This document shows, one piece after another, positions 16,709-25,751 of a stretch of DNA of 61,706 nt. The DNA comes from an uncultured Lachnospiraceae bacterium (lineage in GTDB: Bacteria; Bacillota; Clostridia; Lachnospirales; Lachnospiraceae): the NCBI GenBank assembly GCA_949155905.1, contig CASCWU010000005.1, positions 1 to 61,706 on the forward strand, given 5' to 3'. The first letter of the stretch is position 1. Every line of letters starts with the position of its first letter. Under the pieces are notes generated by a model. The model had not been told where the DNA came from. It worked only from the letters and a program-made list of their open reading frames with translations, and did no database searches. The translations under genes were made by a program, and so were the position numbers.

Positions 16709-18400
16709 CACCAGAAAAGGATTGGATCAAAGACCTGGTTATCTACCAGATTTATCCCCGAAGCTTCTACGATTCCAACGGGGACGGAATCGGCGATCTG
16801 CCAGGCATTTTGCGGAAATTAGAATATCTGGAGGAGCTTGGCGTCAATGCCCTGTGGCTCTCTCCGGTCTATTGCTCGCCGAATGACGATAACGGCTATG
16901 ATATTTCAAATTATCAGGATATTATGGAAGAGTTCGGCACCCTGCAGGACTGGGATCGTCTAAAGGATGCCTATAGGAGAAAGGGGATCCGTATCATTAT
17001 GGATCTGGTGGTCAACCATTCCTCGGATGAACATGCCTGGTTCGTAGAGTCTCGTTCCTCCAGAAATAATCCGAAAAGCGAATATTATATCTGGCGGGAT
17101 CCGGTAGACGGCCACGAGCCGAACAACTGGGCTTCAGCGTTTGGCGGCAGCGCCTGGGAATATGTGCCGGAGCGTGGGCAGTATTATTTTCACTATTTCT
17201 CCAAAAAACAGCCGGATCTGAACTGGGCCTGTAAAGAGCTGCGGGAGGAGCTGTTTGCGATGATGCACTGGTGGGCAGACCGGGGCGTAGACGGGTTCCG
17301 GGTAGATGCGATTAGCTACCTGGACAAGCCGCAGGATTTCCCGGATTCTGCTCTGCCTTGCCGGGCGGCCAGGGACGCATGCCTATATCCAAGAGATGAA
17401 CCAGCGGGTGTATACCCCGCGGAACCTGCTGACGGTAGGAGAGGTGTCGGCGCCTACCATGGAGGAACTTGCCAACTATGTAAAAACAAACCGGAAGGAA
17501 TTTGATATGGCGATTCCGTTTGTGCCGCCGCGTGTAGAGATCGATACGTGGTCGCCGGAACGGCTGCGGGCAAAGATCGAGGAGAGCTACCGGGAATTGG
17601 AAAAAGAGGGCTGGTGGGCCAGGTTTTTCAGCAACCATGACAAGCCGCGCCAGGTGTCTCTTTACGGGGATGACGGTGTATACTGGGAGGTTTCGGCGAA
17701 ATTCCTGGCGATGTTCCTTCACAGCCTGCCAGGAACACCGTTTGTCTATCAGGGCGAGGAGATTGGCATGACGAATGTAAGGCTGGCCTCGATTGAGGAC
17801 TACGACGATCCAAGCACCCGGAATGATTATCAGCAGTATCTGCTTGCCGGATTAGAGCCGGAGGCGGCGTTTTCCCGTGTCCAGTTGGAAAGCCGGGACA
17901 ATGCCCGTACCCCGATGCAATGGGATGGCTCCCAGCATGGAGGCTTTACCTCAGGCACGCCATGGCTGGCAGTCAATCCGAATACAGAGCAAATCAACGT
18001 AGAGGCGCAGCGCCAGGATCTTCATTCGGTTTTCCAGTGCTATAAAAAGCTGATTGCCCTGCGGAAAAGCTCTGCTGCCCTTTCACGGGGCAATTTGGTA
18101 TGGCTGGAAATCGGCAGTAAGGAAGTGTTTGCCTTTACCAGAAATACGCCAGAGGAGAGCCTGCTGATCGTCCATAACTTTTCCAGACAGGAGCAGGAGG
18201 CTCCGGCGGCCTTGCTGGAGGCAGAAGGAGAGGAACTGCTTTCCTCTTATGACCGGGAGGGCGGTTATCTGGGAGAAATTTGCCAGGAGAAGTGCAGCAA
18301 GGAAGATGGCGGCCAGGATGGGCATGATAACTACGATAGCGGCTGCCGGAGAGCTATACTGCGGCCTTATGAGTCGGTGATTTTGCGGTTAAAGCCATAA
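16705..18400 (+). pseudogene. Oligo-1,6-/alpha-glucosidase (GH13_31) broken by a frameshift
   Basis: The first frame (16705-17505) encodes the N-terminal half of an alpha-amylase-fold glucosidase: DLVIYQIYPRSFYDSNGDGIGD, VVNHSSDEHAWF, and the nucleophile region GFRVDAISYLD. Between about 17358 and 17373 the homology passes to another frame (THAYIQEMNQRVYTP, the acid/base VGEVS, FSNHDKPRQ, EEIGMT, RTPMQWD), which runs to 18400. Relative to an intact gene there is one extra base or two missing ones in CTTGCCGGGCGGCCAGGG. Rejoined, the protein would be about 564 residues, the family norm. As written, nucleophile and acid/base lie in separate products. The second half shows no ribosome site. It could be a sequencing error. 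Confidence 0.85.
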
Positions 18401-18594
18401 GAGGAAAAAGCAGAAAAAGAGAAAATAGAAAAGGAAAAACAGAAAAAGAAAAAGGCTGAGAACGGCAAGTAAAGTAGACAGGTAAGGCGAACAGGTAAAA
18501 CTGTTGCAGAAAGCAGGCTAGTAGGACAAACAGATAAGATAAACGGACAAGTCAAACAGATAAAGCAGAGGAACTAGGCGGGGAGGCGACCTGC

Positions 18595-19227
18595 TTACGC
18601 AGGCCGAACCGGATAGCGAATCACTGTCCTTTGCTTTTCCGGGGCGCTCCGCCTCGGATCGCTTAAATAAATTTCATGATGGAGGCGTTTTTGGGAAAGG
18701 TCGCTGATATAGCCGTTTTCCGCAAGAAACGCTTCCATTTTTTCCAGGGTAGCGGGTTCGTCGTCGTAGCTTCCGATGTGCATACACTGGACGCAAAGTC
18801 CTTCTTCGTAGGAAAAGAAGCGGACTTTAGAAAAGTCGGTTTTCTTTTTGGCGGTCGCTTCTTTTACCGCCCAGTCAAATTCCTCTTTGGTGACAAACTC
18901 CGGCAGACGGATCATGGAAGTCCATACGAACGTTTCTTTGTGTGCGTAGTCGATGCGTTCCTGGCCAGGCTGCTGCCAGAGCCCTTCTAGCGGTGGCATC
19001 ACATAAGGAAAATACCCTGCTATCTGGTGTGTTCCTTTGTAGCTCATTTTAATCGTAAAGGCGATGCCGTATAAAAGTCCCATTGCTTTCTGGTAGTCTC
19101 CCTCCGGTTCATTCGGATCGCCTGTTCCCTGGACGGCAAGATAATGGGCTTCCGGTACGGTGACAAGCTCCGGCGTCCGTGGGGGCAGATAAAATTCCTT
19201 GTATTCCTTTTTGTAATCAAATGCCAT
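18595..19227 (-). CDS. GyrI-like small-molecule-binding protein
   Basis: A stand-alone GyrI-like (SRPBCC/BacB-related, PF06445) protein of 210 residues. Typical landmarks are PELVTVPEAHYLAVQGTGDP, LYGIAFTIKM, TFVWTSMIRLPEFV and MHIGSYDDEPATLEKM. These domains bind hydrophobic or cationic compounds and some hydrolyse them. The start has a GGAGGAACCTATC site. It lies 43 bases downstream of the WYL regulator in the same direction, a common pairing. The purine-rich stretch from 18401 to 18594 before it holds no gene. Confidence 0.85.
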   Translation of the reverse strand: MAFDYKKEYKEFYLPPRTPELVTVPEAHYLAVQGTGDPNEPEGDYQKAMGLLYGIAFTIKMSYKGTHQIAGYFPYVMPPLEGLWQQPGQERIDYAHKETFVWTSMIRLPEFVTKEEFDWAVKEATAKKKTDFSKVRFFSYEEGLCVQCMHIGSYDDEPATLEKMEAFLAENGYISDLSQKRLHHEIYLSDPRRSAPEKQRTVIRYPVRPA

Positions 19228-19270
19228 GATAGGTTCCTCCTTTTTCCCTTTTGACTTATCATCTTTGATT

Positions 19271-20182
19271 TCAGCAGTAAGAATATCGATCCAACGTTTT
19301 TTTCAGAGCCTCCTGCAGCTCCTGGCGGATTTCTTCCGGTTCCAGCAGCTCGGCTTGGTCACGGAAGCTAAGGAGCCAGGTAATCAGGTTTTCTTTATCG
19401 GTATAATCTGCGTGAAAGAGAAGCCTGCCGTCCTCCTGTTCTTCAAAGCAGCCCGTTCCGAATTCCTCTACGAGCCGCCATTTGCAGCCAGGCTCAAAAC
19501 GTGCTTTGACCTGGATACCACCGGGAAAAATTCGTTCGTCCGCCAAATCTGGCAGAGGTACGTTCCGTTTGGGAAAAACCGTGTCGGAAAGCGTAAGCTG
19601 TTCCATTCGGTTTAGCTTAAACAGACGGAAATCAGCACGGAGGCTGCACCAGCCCCAGACATACCAGCTCGACCAGCGGAAAATCAGGTAGTAGGGCTCG
19701 ATGCTGCGGCTTGCCTCCCCATGGGGGGAATAGTAGTAAAAGTCTAATTTCTGGCAGCCGTCGATGGCCGTCCGGATCAGCTCGATTTTCGGGGCGAGCG
19801 AGTCCTTGTACCAGGAGGAAAGGTCAATCAGGATAGACTGGTTCCCCGTCAGAAAGTTGGAAGAACCGGCGGAAAGCTTCTCCATGAGCTGCTGGTAACG
19901 TTTGGTTCCGTGGATACTGTCTAAGCTCCGAAGCCCTGCCAGGATGTCCTGCATTTCCCGGTTCGTCAGCAAGGTACGGTCAATCTTATAGTTTTCCATA
20001 ATCGAAATCCCGCCGTTCGCACCCTGTCTGGTGACAATCGGAATCCCTGCCTGGCACAAGGCTTCGATATCCCGGTTAATCGTCCGCCTGGACACCTCGA
20101 ACCGTTCGGCAAGGGAAGGGGCGGTGACATGCTCCCGCTGTAACAGGATGGAAAGGATTCCGATCAGGCGGTCTAGTTTCAT
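19271..20182 (-). CDS. YafY-type HTH/WYL transcriptional regulator
   Basis: The N-terminal HTH_11 domain (residues 2-57: LIGILSILLQREHVTAPSLAERFEVSRRTINRDI) is followed by a WYL domain from about residue 140 (LDFYYYSPHGEASRSIEPYYLIFRWSSWYVWGWC) and the C-terminal WCX extension. The start at 20182 follows AAAGGAGTTACCAT; a start 14 codons earlier has no site. It probably regulates itself and the GyrI-like gene behind it in response to a small ligand. Confidence 0.9.
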   Translation of the reverse strand: MKLDRLIGILSILLQREHVTAPSLAERFEVSRRTINRDIEALCQAGIPIVTRQGANGGISIMENYKIDRTLLTNREMQDILAGLRSLDSIHGTKRYQQLMEKLSAGSSNFLTGNQSILIDLSSWYKDSLAPKIELIRTAIDGCQKLDFYYYSPHGEASRSIEPYYLIFRWSSWYVWGWCSLRADFRLFKLNRMEQLTLSDTVFPKRNVPLPDLADERIFPGGIQVKARFEPGCKWRLVEEFGTGCFEEQEDGRLLFHADYTDKENLITWLLSFRDQAELLEPEEIRQELQEALKKTLDRYSYC

Positions 20183-20337
20183 ATGGTAACTCCTTTCGGT
20201 AAATTTTTTATTTCCGCAAAGCAATGAGGCAAGTAATCATGCTGGTATGGATATTTGACCTCTGACAGAATAACACAGAAAACAGGACAAATGTGTGTCA
20301 TGATGATAAAGAAAGGAAAAAATGACGCAAGGACTTT

Positions 20338-20366
20338 TTGACAGAGTGGGGATTCTGTGGTAGCAT
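20338..20366 (+). promoter_or_regulatory. Promoter of the methyltransferase gene
   Basis: TTGACA (20338-20343), 17-base spacer, TAGCAT (20361-20366). No other gene lies between 20183 and 20441. Confidence 0.65.
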
Positions 20367-20441
20367 AAGGAAACAAGACTGGAATTTTCCTGAATATAGA
20401 AATCGAAGGTTCCGGGAGGTATAGAAAAAGGAGGAGATGAA

Positions 20442-21065
20442 ATGCAGGATCAACCGTTTTGGGAACAAACCTATGCAGATAACCAAGTATTGACATTTTC
20501 CAAAGGGCCTACGGTAGACGTAAAGGAATTTTATGAGATTTTTCCGAAAAACTGCTCTGTCCTGGACGTGGGCTGCGGAGAAGGCCGAAACGCTATTTTT
20601 ATGGCAAGCCTGGGGAATACGGTAGATGCGTTTGATATTTCGGCCAATGGGATTCAGAAGGCAAAGGAGATTGCCAGGGCGGCAGGAGTATCCGTGCATT
20701 TCTTTTGCTGCGACTTGAAGGAATTTGTTTTTGAAAAGGACTATGATGTGATTTTATCCCATGGTGTGCTGCACCTTCCGCAAAAAGAAATCCGGGATGT
20801 GTTTATAGAAAACATGCAGCGGCATACGAGGCCAGGCGGATACAATGCAGTAGGGATTTTTACCAACCGTTTGCCAGCTACCCCGGACAACGCCCCGTTT
20901 ACCCATAGCCTGTTTGCAGTAGGCGAGCTGCCAAAGAAGTATCAGGGATGGGAGTTGATTCATCATAAAGAAGGAACCTTTAAGGACACCCATCCTGGTG
21001 ATATCCATCATGAACATGCGTATGAGCGGGTCATTGCAAGGAAGGGAGTAGAAGAAAGAAAATAA
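20442..21065 (+). CDS. TehB-like SAM-dependent methyltransferase
   Basis: A class I methyltransferase with motif I VLDVGCGEGRNAIFMA (residues 40-55), motif II VDAFDISANGI and the motif IV region YDVILSHGVLHLP. The start WEQTYADNQVLTFSKGPT and the DNAPFTHSLFAVGELPK stretch fit the TehB/tellurite-resistance-type family. The natural substrate is unclear and may be a metalloid or a small thiol. The start has the strong site AAAGGAGGAGATGAA. The nucleotidyltransferase-like gene follows 28 bases later. Confidence 0.85.
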   Translation: MQDQPFWEQTYADNQVLTFSKGPTVDVKEFYEIFPKNCSVLDVGCGEGRNAIFMASLGNTVDAFDISANGIQKAKEIARAAGVSVHFFCCDLKEFVFEKDYDVILSHGVLHLPQKEIRDVFIENMQRHTRPGGYNAVGIFTNRLPATPDNAPFTHSLFAVGELPKKYQGWELIHHKEGTFKDTHPGDIHHEHAYERVIARKGVEERK

Positions 21066-21093
21066 GAGAAGAAATAAGAAAGAGGAGCAGAAT

Positions 21094-21648
21094 ATGACAG
21101 ATGAAAATCAGAACAGAAAGAAACAGGCGGATGCTATTTTATACCAGTACGGGCTTTTAGAGGAGCTAAGCCGCTACGGAGTTCCTCATCTGGTCGGCAG
21201 CTACCGGATGGATCTGATGGCCTGGAACGATTTGGATCTGGATATCGAAAATGACGGAATGTCTCTGGAAAAGCTTTACCAGCTTTCTGCGTTTCTTCTT
21301 AAACGGTTCCATCCGACCTGGTATGAGGCGAAGGAAGAGGTGACAGCCGAAGGAAAAATGGTCTGGTTCCATGGGTTGGAAGTCTGGATAGAGGGAGAAC
21401 TTTGGAATATCGATCTATGGTTTTTTGACCGGGAGACGATTCGTGAGGCGGAGCGCTACTGTGACAGGCGGGCGAAGCAGGTGAAGGAGCAGCCTGGTGC
21501 GAGGGAGACAATTCTCCGGCTGAAACAGGAGTTGATAGGGCGCGGGCTGTATGGTTTTGGAAAGTATACGAGTATGGAGGTTTATGAGGCGGTTTTGGAT
21601 CGGCATATGACGAAGGTAGAGGAGCTATGGGAGAGGAGAAAAATATGA
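21094..21648 (+). CDS. Nucleotidyltransferase-like protein
   Basis: A 184-residue protein with the signature of a Pol-beta-fold nucleotidyltransferase: VGSYRMDLMAWNDLDLDIEN (residues 30-49), a GS followed by a D-x-D pair, and a third acidic position in WNIDLWFF. The rest is helical. Its stop overlaps the start of the ATPase gene as ATGA, so the two are translationally coupled. Its base composition is like the host, while the two genes behind it are richer in A/T. It could be an accessory component of the defence module, or a resident gene behind which the module landed. Substrate unknown. Confidence 0.72.
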   Translation: MTDENQNRKKQADAILYQYGLLEELSRYGVPHLVGSYRMDLMAWNDLDLDIENDGMSLEKLYQLSAFLLKRFHPTWYEAKEEVTAEGKMVWFHGLEVWIEGELWNIDLWFFDRETIREAERYCDRRAKQVKEQPGARETILRLKQELIGRGLYGFGKYTSMEVYEAVLDRHMTKVEELWERRKI

Positions 21649-22910
21649 TATTAAAAAAGCTAAGGGTTTCTAATTTTAAAATGTTTGAGGAACTGGAGTT
21701 ATCCTTTGAACCAGGCTTTAATTTGCTGATAGGAGATAACGGTGTTGGAAAAACAACGGTTCTTGAGGCGGCTTCTATTGCCTTATCTGGATTTTTGCTT
21801 GGAATGGAGGATGTGTATGCACGCAATATTTATAAAGATGACGTGCATTATAAAATTTTAAAGGATCGGAATGGAACACCAAATAAATCTTATCATATTC
21901 CGGTAGAAATTGGCAGCACGTTGGAATATAAGGGGACAGATTATTCTTGGAGCAGAACACGGAAGGATACAACAGGAAGCAGGACTACTATAGTTCCCAA
22001 GGATATTGTGAAGATATCCCGTAAGCTGGTAAATGGTTTGGAAGAGGAAACCTGGCCTTTGCTTAGTTATCAAAGTGAATCCAGACATTGGCGTTCTGCC
22101 AGAAGTGATGCGAATGAAAAGAAAAGAAAGCAGCTTCATGACAGACGTTGTGGATATTTGGGGTGTTTTGACCATAAGGTGAATATATTGTCTGTTTATG
22201 ATTGGTGTAAACAAATGGAATGGAATAGTGTCAAGAATCATCGTATTCCTGAAAATTATGCAGTATTTGGAGCGATTGTATCAAACTTTATGAGCATCAT
22301 GAATGATGGTGTTGTCAGTGAAATAGTTTTTCATCCGGGTGTGGAAAAGCTGCTTTATAGAGAGGAGGAAGAGCTTAAAGAAATAGAGGATTTGAGTGCG
22401 GGCTATCAATCTGTTTTAAATCTTGTAATTGATTTGGCTTATCGGATGGCAATTTTAAACCCGGATATAGGAGAAGAGATTCAAAGAGCAGAAGGCATCG
22501 TCTTGATTGACGAAATAGATTCTAATTTACATCCCAAATGGCAATGGAGAATTGTAGATGCTCTGACAGAAACATTCCCTAATATACAATTTATTACAGC
22601 AACGCATTCTCCTATCATTGTTTCTTCTTGCAAAAAGGTCAATATTATCAATATAGAAAAAGAGCAGAAGGTGGAATACCTGGCTGGAAGCTATGCGTTT
22701 TCTGTCAATGAGATATTAAAGGATATGCTGGGATATCACATGCGCCCGGAAAAGGTGGAGAAACGGATTGAACAGTTTGAAGAACATATGGACAGAGATG
22801 AATATCAGGAGGCAAAAGAAGTTTTGGAAGAACTGGTTTCTATGTTGGGAGAGGATCATCCCAAAGCAGTTGCAATGCGGTTTGAGTATGAAACGGAAGC
22901 GGAGGAATAA
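21645..22910 (+). CDS. ptuA: Septu-type AAA/ABC ATPase PtuA
   Basis: An SMC/RecF-like ATPase of 421 residues. Residues 1-21 are the typical start (LKKLRVSNFKMFEELELSF), Walker A is GDNGVGKTT (30-38), the ABC signature is DLSAGYQSVLN, Walker B is IVLIDEIDSNLHP and the switch His is TATHSP. The start at 21645 has GGAGAGGAG 6 bases upstream and overlaps the preceding stop. An HNH nuclease follows 5 bases on. This ATPase-HNH pair is the architecture of Septu anti-phage defence. Retron-associated and other ATPase-nuclease pairs share it, so the sub-type needs comparison. The gene is visibly more A/T-rich than its neighbours, a sign of transfer. Confidence 0.8.
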   Translation: MILKKLRVSNFKMFEELELSFEPGFNLLIGDNGVGKTTVLEAASIALSGFLLGMEDVYARNIYKDDVHYKILKDRNGTPNKSYHIPVEIGSTLEYKGTDYSWSRTRKDTTGSRTTIVPKDIVKISRKLVNGLEEETWPLLSYQSESRHWRSARSDANEKKRKQLHDRRCGYLGCFDHKVNILSVYDWCKQMEWNSVKNHRIPENYAVFGAIVSNFMSIMNDGVVSEIVFHPGVEKLLYREEEELKEIEDLSAGYQSVLNLVIDLAYRMAILNPDIGEEIQRAEGIVLIDEIDSNLHPKWQWRIVDALTETFPNIQFITATHSPIIVSSCKKVNIINIEKEQKVEYLAGSYAFSVNEILKDMLGYHMRPEKVEKRIEQFEEHMDRDEYQEAKEVLEELVSMLGEDHPKAVAMRFEYETEAEE

Positions 22911-22915
22911 AAAAG

Positions 22916-23695
22916 ATGATCTATATTCAAAAACATAGGACGCCAGACATAGTACAACGTAAAGTTTCTGAAATCATAAATACACCAGATAGTGGATATG
23001 AATTCATTCGTTTGCCTGAAAATACAAAACAGCTTCGTGAGTTATTTGAAAATATGCCGAAAGATGAAATAAGAAAAGAATTGTGTAAGGAACAGCATGG
23101 ATTGTGTGCTTATTGCATGAGGCGGATAGAGCCGAAACGTAATTCAACACAAATTGAGCATTATATAGCATTATCAGTAGATAAGCAGAAAGCATTAGAT
23201 TATCAAAATTACCTGGGGGTTTGCGATGGTGGAAAGGGAAATAAGAAAGGCAGAGCCTCTGTTTTGTGTTGTGAGGCTGTCAGGGAGGAGAAAGGACTGA
23301 CGATTAATCCCAGGGATAAAAGACAGATGGAGGCAATCGGATATAAAAGAAATGGGGAAATCTTTGTGCGTCGGGATAGCGGGCTTGATCCGGAATTGGT
23401 CGATAACATGCAGAAGGATCTGGATGAAGTACTGGTTTTGAACGGGAAAAAGGATATAAGCGGCAAAATAGTTTTTGATACGGCGACTCAACTGGTTGCA
23501 CATCGAAGAAGTATTTACGATAGCATATGTACGCAATTTGAGCGTTGGGATAAAAAGAAATGTTTGACTAAGGAATTTTTAAAAGAAAAAATAGAGGATT
23601 TGGAAAAACAGCTACAGGGGGATAGAATTGCAGAGCCATACATAGGAGTCAAATTATATTTTTACAAAAGAAAGTATAAAAAATTGGATAGATAA
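22916..23695 (+). CDS. ptuB: Septu-type HNH endonuclease PtuB (TIGR02646-like)
   Basis: A 259-residue protein with an HNH core: CAYCMRRIEP (about residues 64-73), TQIEHYIALS with the catalytic His, DYQNYLGVCDGGKGNKKG, then a Cys pair and GLTINPRDK. This resembles the TIGR02646 family found beside AAA ATPases. It lies 5 bases behind the ATPase gene; its ribosome site (GCGGAGG) lies in the end of that gene. In Septu the nuclease degrades DNA on infection when released from the ATPase complex. A/T-rich like ptuA. Confidence 0.8.
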   Translation: MIYIQKHRTPDIVQRKVSEIINTPDSGYEFIRLPENTKQLRELFENMPKDEIRKELCKEQHGLCAYCMRRIEPKRNSTQIEHYIALSVDKQKALDYQNYLGVCDGGKGNKKGRASVLCCEAVREEKGLTINPRDKRQMEAIGYKRNGEIFVRRDSGLDPELVDNMQKDLDEVLVLNGKKDISGKIVFDTATQLVAHRRSIYDSICTQFERWDKKKCLTKEFLKEKIEDLEKQLQGDRIAEPYIGVKLYFYKRKYKKLDR

Positions 23696-23809
23696 TGGTA
23701 TAAAGCGTTTTCCAAAAGAAACCAGGCATACCGCACCGCTCTGGTTCATACAATGTAAAAACAAAGTGAAAGCCGTCAGAGATTTCCGGCGGCTGGGGTG
23801 GAAAATGCC

Positions 23810-24085
23810 ATGAAGGGGTATATTGAAGAGCGTGCGGTAGATATCGCTAACTATATCGTAGAGCAAAATGCGACTGTAAGGCAGACCGCGAAGCAGTTTG
23901 GGATTAGTAAAAGTACGGTTCACAAGGACGTCACCGAACGTCTGGCTCAGATCAATCCCAGCCTGGCCAGCAGGGCGAGGCTCGTACTGGATCTAAACAA
24001 ATCGGAGCGGCATATCCGGGGCGGGATGGCAACAAAGGAAAAATATCTGCACCAGCACCAGCTATGCAGGGAAAGTAGCTGTTAG
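23810..24085 (+). CDS. spoIIID: Sporulation transcriptional regulator SpoIIID
   Basis: A 91-residue mother-cell regulator: KGYIEERAVDIANYIVEQNATVRQTAKQFGISKSTVHKDVTERL is the conserved HTH half, followed by SERHIRGGMATKEKY. I start it at 23810, the family's usual MKGYIEERA, with GGCTGGGGTGGA upstream; a GTG at 23798 adds four residues. It is active in the mother cell under sigma-E. The 114 bases before it hold no convincing sigma-A promoter, as expected for a sporulation gene. Confidence 0.95.
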   Translation: MKGYIEERAVDIANYIVEQNATVRQTAKQFGISKSTVHKDVTERLAQINPSLASRARLVLDLNKSERHIRGGMATKEKYLHQHQLCRESSC

Positions 24086-24105
24086 TACATAGGATATGCA
24101 GGGAG

Positions 24106-24146
24106 GAGGTTAGGCGGAAGCATCCGCCTAACCTCTTCCTTTTAAA
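24106..24146 (+). terminator. Terminator behind spoIIID
   Basis: GAGGTTAGGCGGA and TCCGCCTAACCTC form a perfect 13-bp stem with loop AGCA, followed by TTCCTTTTAAA. It separates spoIIID from the Rnf operon. The rest of the 24147-24401 gap holds only the Rnf promoter. Confidence 0.85.
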
Positions 24147-24300
24147 TAGTATGCTCTAGTTGAAAAAGCAGTTTTTGAATAGCTATCTGTAATTTGGCAG
24201 AGCTTCATTCATTTTTTATCCAGTGAATGGGTAGAATAGGAAAAGCAGTGATGTTTAGAACGGTTTTTCGATAAAATGTGCAAAAAAAGAAAAATGTGTT

Positions 24301-24328
24301 TTGAAAATGGACAAAACTGTGGTATAAT
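24301..24328 (+). promoter_or_regulatory. Promoter of the rnf operon
   Basis: TTGAAA (24301-24306), 16-base spacer, TATAAT (24323-24328), 74 bases upstream of rnfC. The frame is open upstream of 24402, but this promoter lies inside that frame, which argues for the later start. Confidence 0.7.
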
Positions 24329-24401
24329 AGACAGTATGGTTAGTATGCCCCGTTTTGTATGGTGCAGGACGGGAGAATCAAGAAAGAAAGAGGGATATGT
24401 G

Positions 24402-25721
24402 ATGCCAACATTTAAGGGAGGGGTTCATCCATACGATGGGAAGGATTTGTCCAAGGATAAGCCAATCGTGTTGGTACAGCCGGAGGGCGATATGGTATTT
24501 CCGGTTGTGCAGCATATCGGCGCCCCAGCGAAGCCGATAGTAGCCGTGGGAGATACTGTCCTGGTAGGGCAGAAGATCGCAGAGGCAGGCGGTTTTGTTT
24601 CTTCTAACATCATCAGCTCGGTATCTGGAAAGGTGAAGGTAATCGAGCCTCGCCTGACCGTGAACGGAAAAAAGGTATTGTCGATTGTCATTGTCAATGA
24701 CGAAGAATACCGGACGGTTCCAGGCTTTGGGGAAAAGAGGGACTATACCAAGCTGTCTAAGGATGAAATCAGAGAGATCGTAAAGGAAGCAGGTATTGTC
24801 GGTCTGGGCGGTGCAGGCTTTCCGACGCATGTCAAGCTGGCACCTAAGAACCCGGAGGCGATTGATCATGTCATTGTCAACGCTGCGGAATGTGAGCCGT
24901 ATCTGACCTCGGATTACCGGATCATGTTAGAAGAGCCGGAAAAGCTGGTCGGGGGCTTGAAGGTCATGCTGAGTCTGTTTGAAAAGGCAAAGGGCGTGAT
25001 TGCGATTGAGGACAATAAGCCAGAGGCAATCCGTGTGATGCAACAGGCAGTATCTGGAGAGAGCAATATTTCCGTGGTTTCCTTAAAAACAAAATATCCG
25101 CAGGGAGCAGAGCGTCAGGTGATTTCTATGGTGACAGGCAGGAAGATCGGCTCAGACAGACTTCCGGCAGACGTAGGCTGTATTGTGGATAATGTAGACA
25201 CCGTGATTTCTATTTACAATGCAGTATGTGAGACGACACCGTTAATCCGCCGGATTATTACGCTGACGGGAGATGCCGTGCGCAATCCGGTCAATGTTAA
25301 TGTACGGATTGGAATGCACTATGCAGAGATGCTGCAGCAGGCAGAGGGCTTTGTAGAGGAACCGGAAAAGATGATTTCCGGCGGTCCGATGATGGGACAG
25401 GCTTTGTCTACCTTAAATATTCCGGTGACGAAGACTTCTTCTTCCTTGCTGGCTTTTAAAAAGGATGCTGTCGCTGCAGAGCAGGTGACGGCTTGCATCC
25501 GTTGTGGCCGCTGTGTATCCGTCTGCCCGATGCGGCTGGTGCCGAAAAAGCTGGCGGAGGTCGTGCTGCGTGAGGATTATGAAGCATTTGAAAAGATGCA
25601 CGGGATGGAATGCTATGCTTGCGGAAGCTGTACGTATGTCTGCCCGGCCAAGAAGCCATTGACACAGCTTTGTGTAGAGGGAAAGCAGGGAGTAGCGGCC
25701 AGCCGGAAAGCCAAAGCATAA
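24402..25721 (+). CDS. rnfC: Rnf complex subunit RnfC
   Basis: The peripheral NADH-binding subunit of the Rnf ferredoxin:NAD+ oxidoreductase, which couples electron transfer to Na+ or H+ export. Residues 1-100 are the barrel-sandwich part (FKGGVHPYDGKDLSKDKPI). The flavin/NADH-binding core has GLGGAGFPTHVKL and NAAECEPYLTSDYR. Two 4Fe-4S motifs close it: CIRCGRCVSVCP and CYACGSCTYVCP. The start at 24402 has AGAGGG 9 bases upstream. It is the first of six genes in the order C-D-G-E-A-B. Confidence 0.95.
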   Translation: MPTFKGGVHPYDGKDLSKDKPIVLVQPEGDMVFPVVQHIGAPAKPIVAVGDTVLVGQKIAEAGGFVSSNIISSVSGKVKVIEPRLTVNGKKVLSIVIVNDEEYRTVPGFGEKRDYTKLSKDEIREIVKEAGIVGLGGAGFPTHVKLAPKNPEAIDHVIVNAAECEPYLTSDYRIMLEEPEKLVGGLKVMLSLFEKAKGVIAIEDNKPEAIRVMQQAVSGESNISVVSLKTKYPQGAERQVISMVTGRKIGSDRLPADVGCIVDNVDTVISIYNAVCETTPLIRRIITLTGDAVRNPVNVNVRIGMHYAEMLQQAEGFVEEPEKMISGGPMMGQALSTLNIPVTKTSSSLLAFKKDAVAAEQVTACIRCGRCVSVCPMRLVPKKLAEVVLREDYEAFEKMHGMECYACGSCTYVCPAKKPLTQLCVEGKQGVAASRKAKA

Positions 25722-25751
25722 AACCTGAATAGAAAGAAAGAGGTGTAACAC

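Noticed and set aside
17355..17375. Programmed ribosomal frameshift in the glucosidase
   Set aside because: No slippery heptamer with a downstream stem or internal ribosome site is seen, and such shifts are not known in this family.
17306..18400. A separate gene for the C-terminal half of the glucosidase
   Set aside because: No ribosome site stands before 17306 and the upstream part of this frame overlaps conserved N-terminal coding sequence in another frame. It is the rest of a broken gene.
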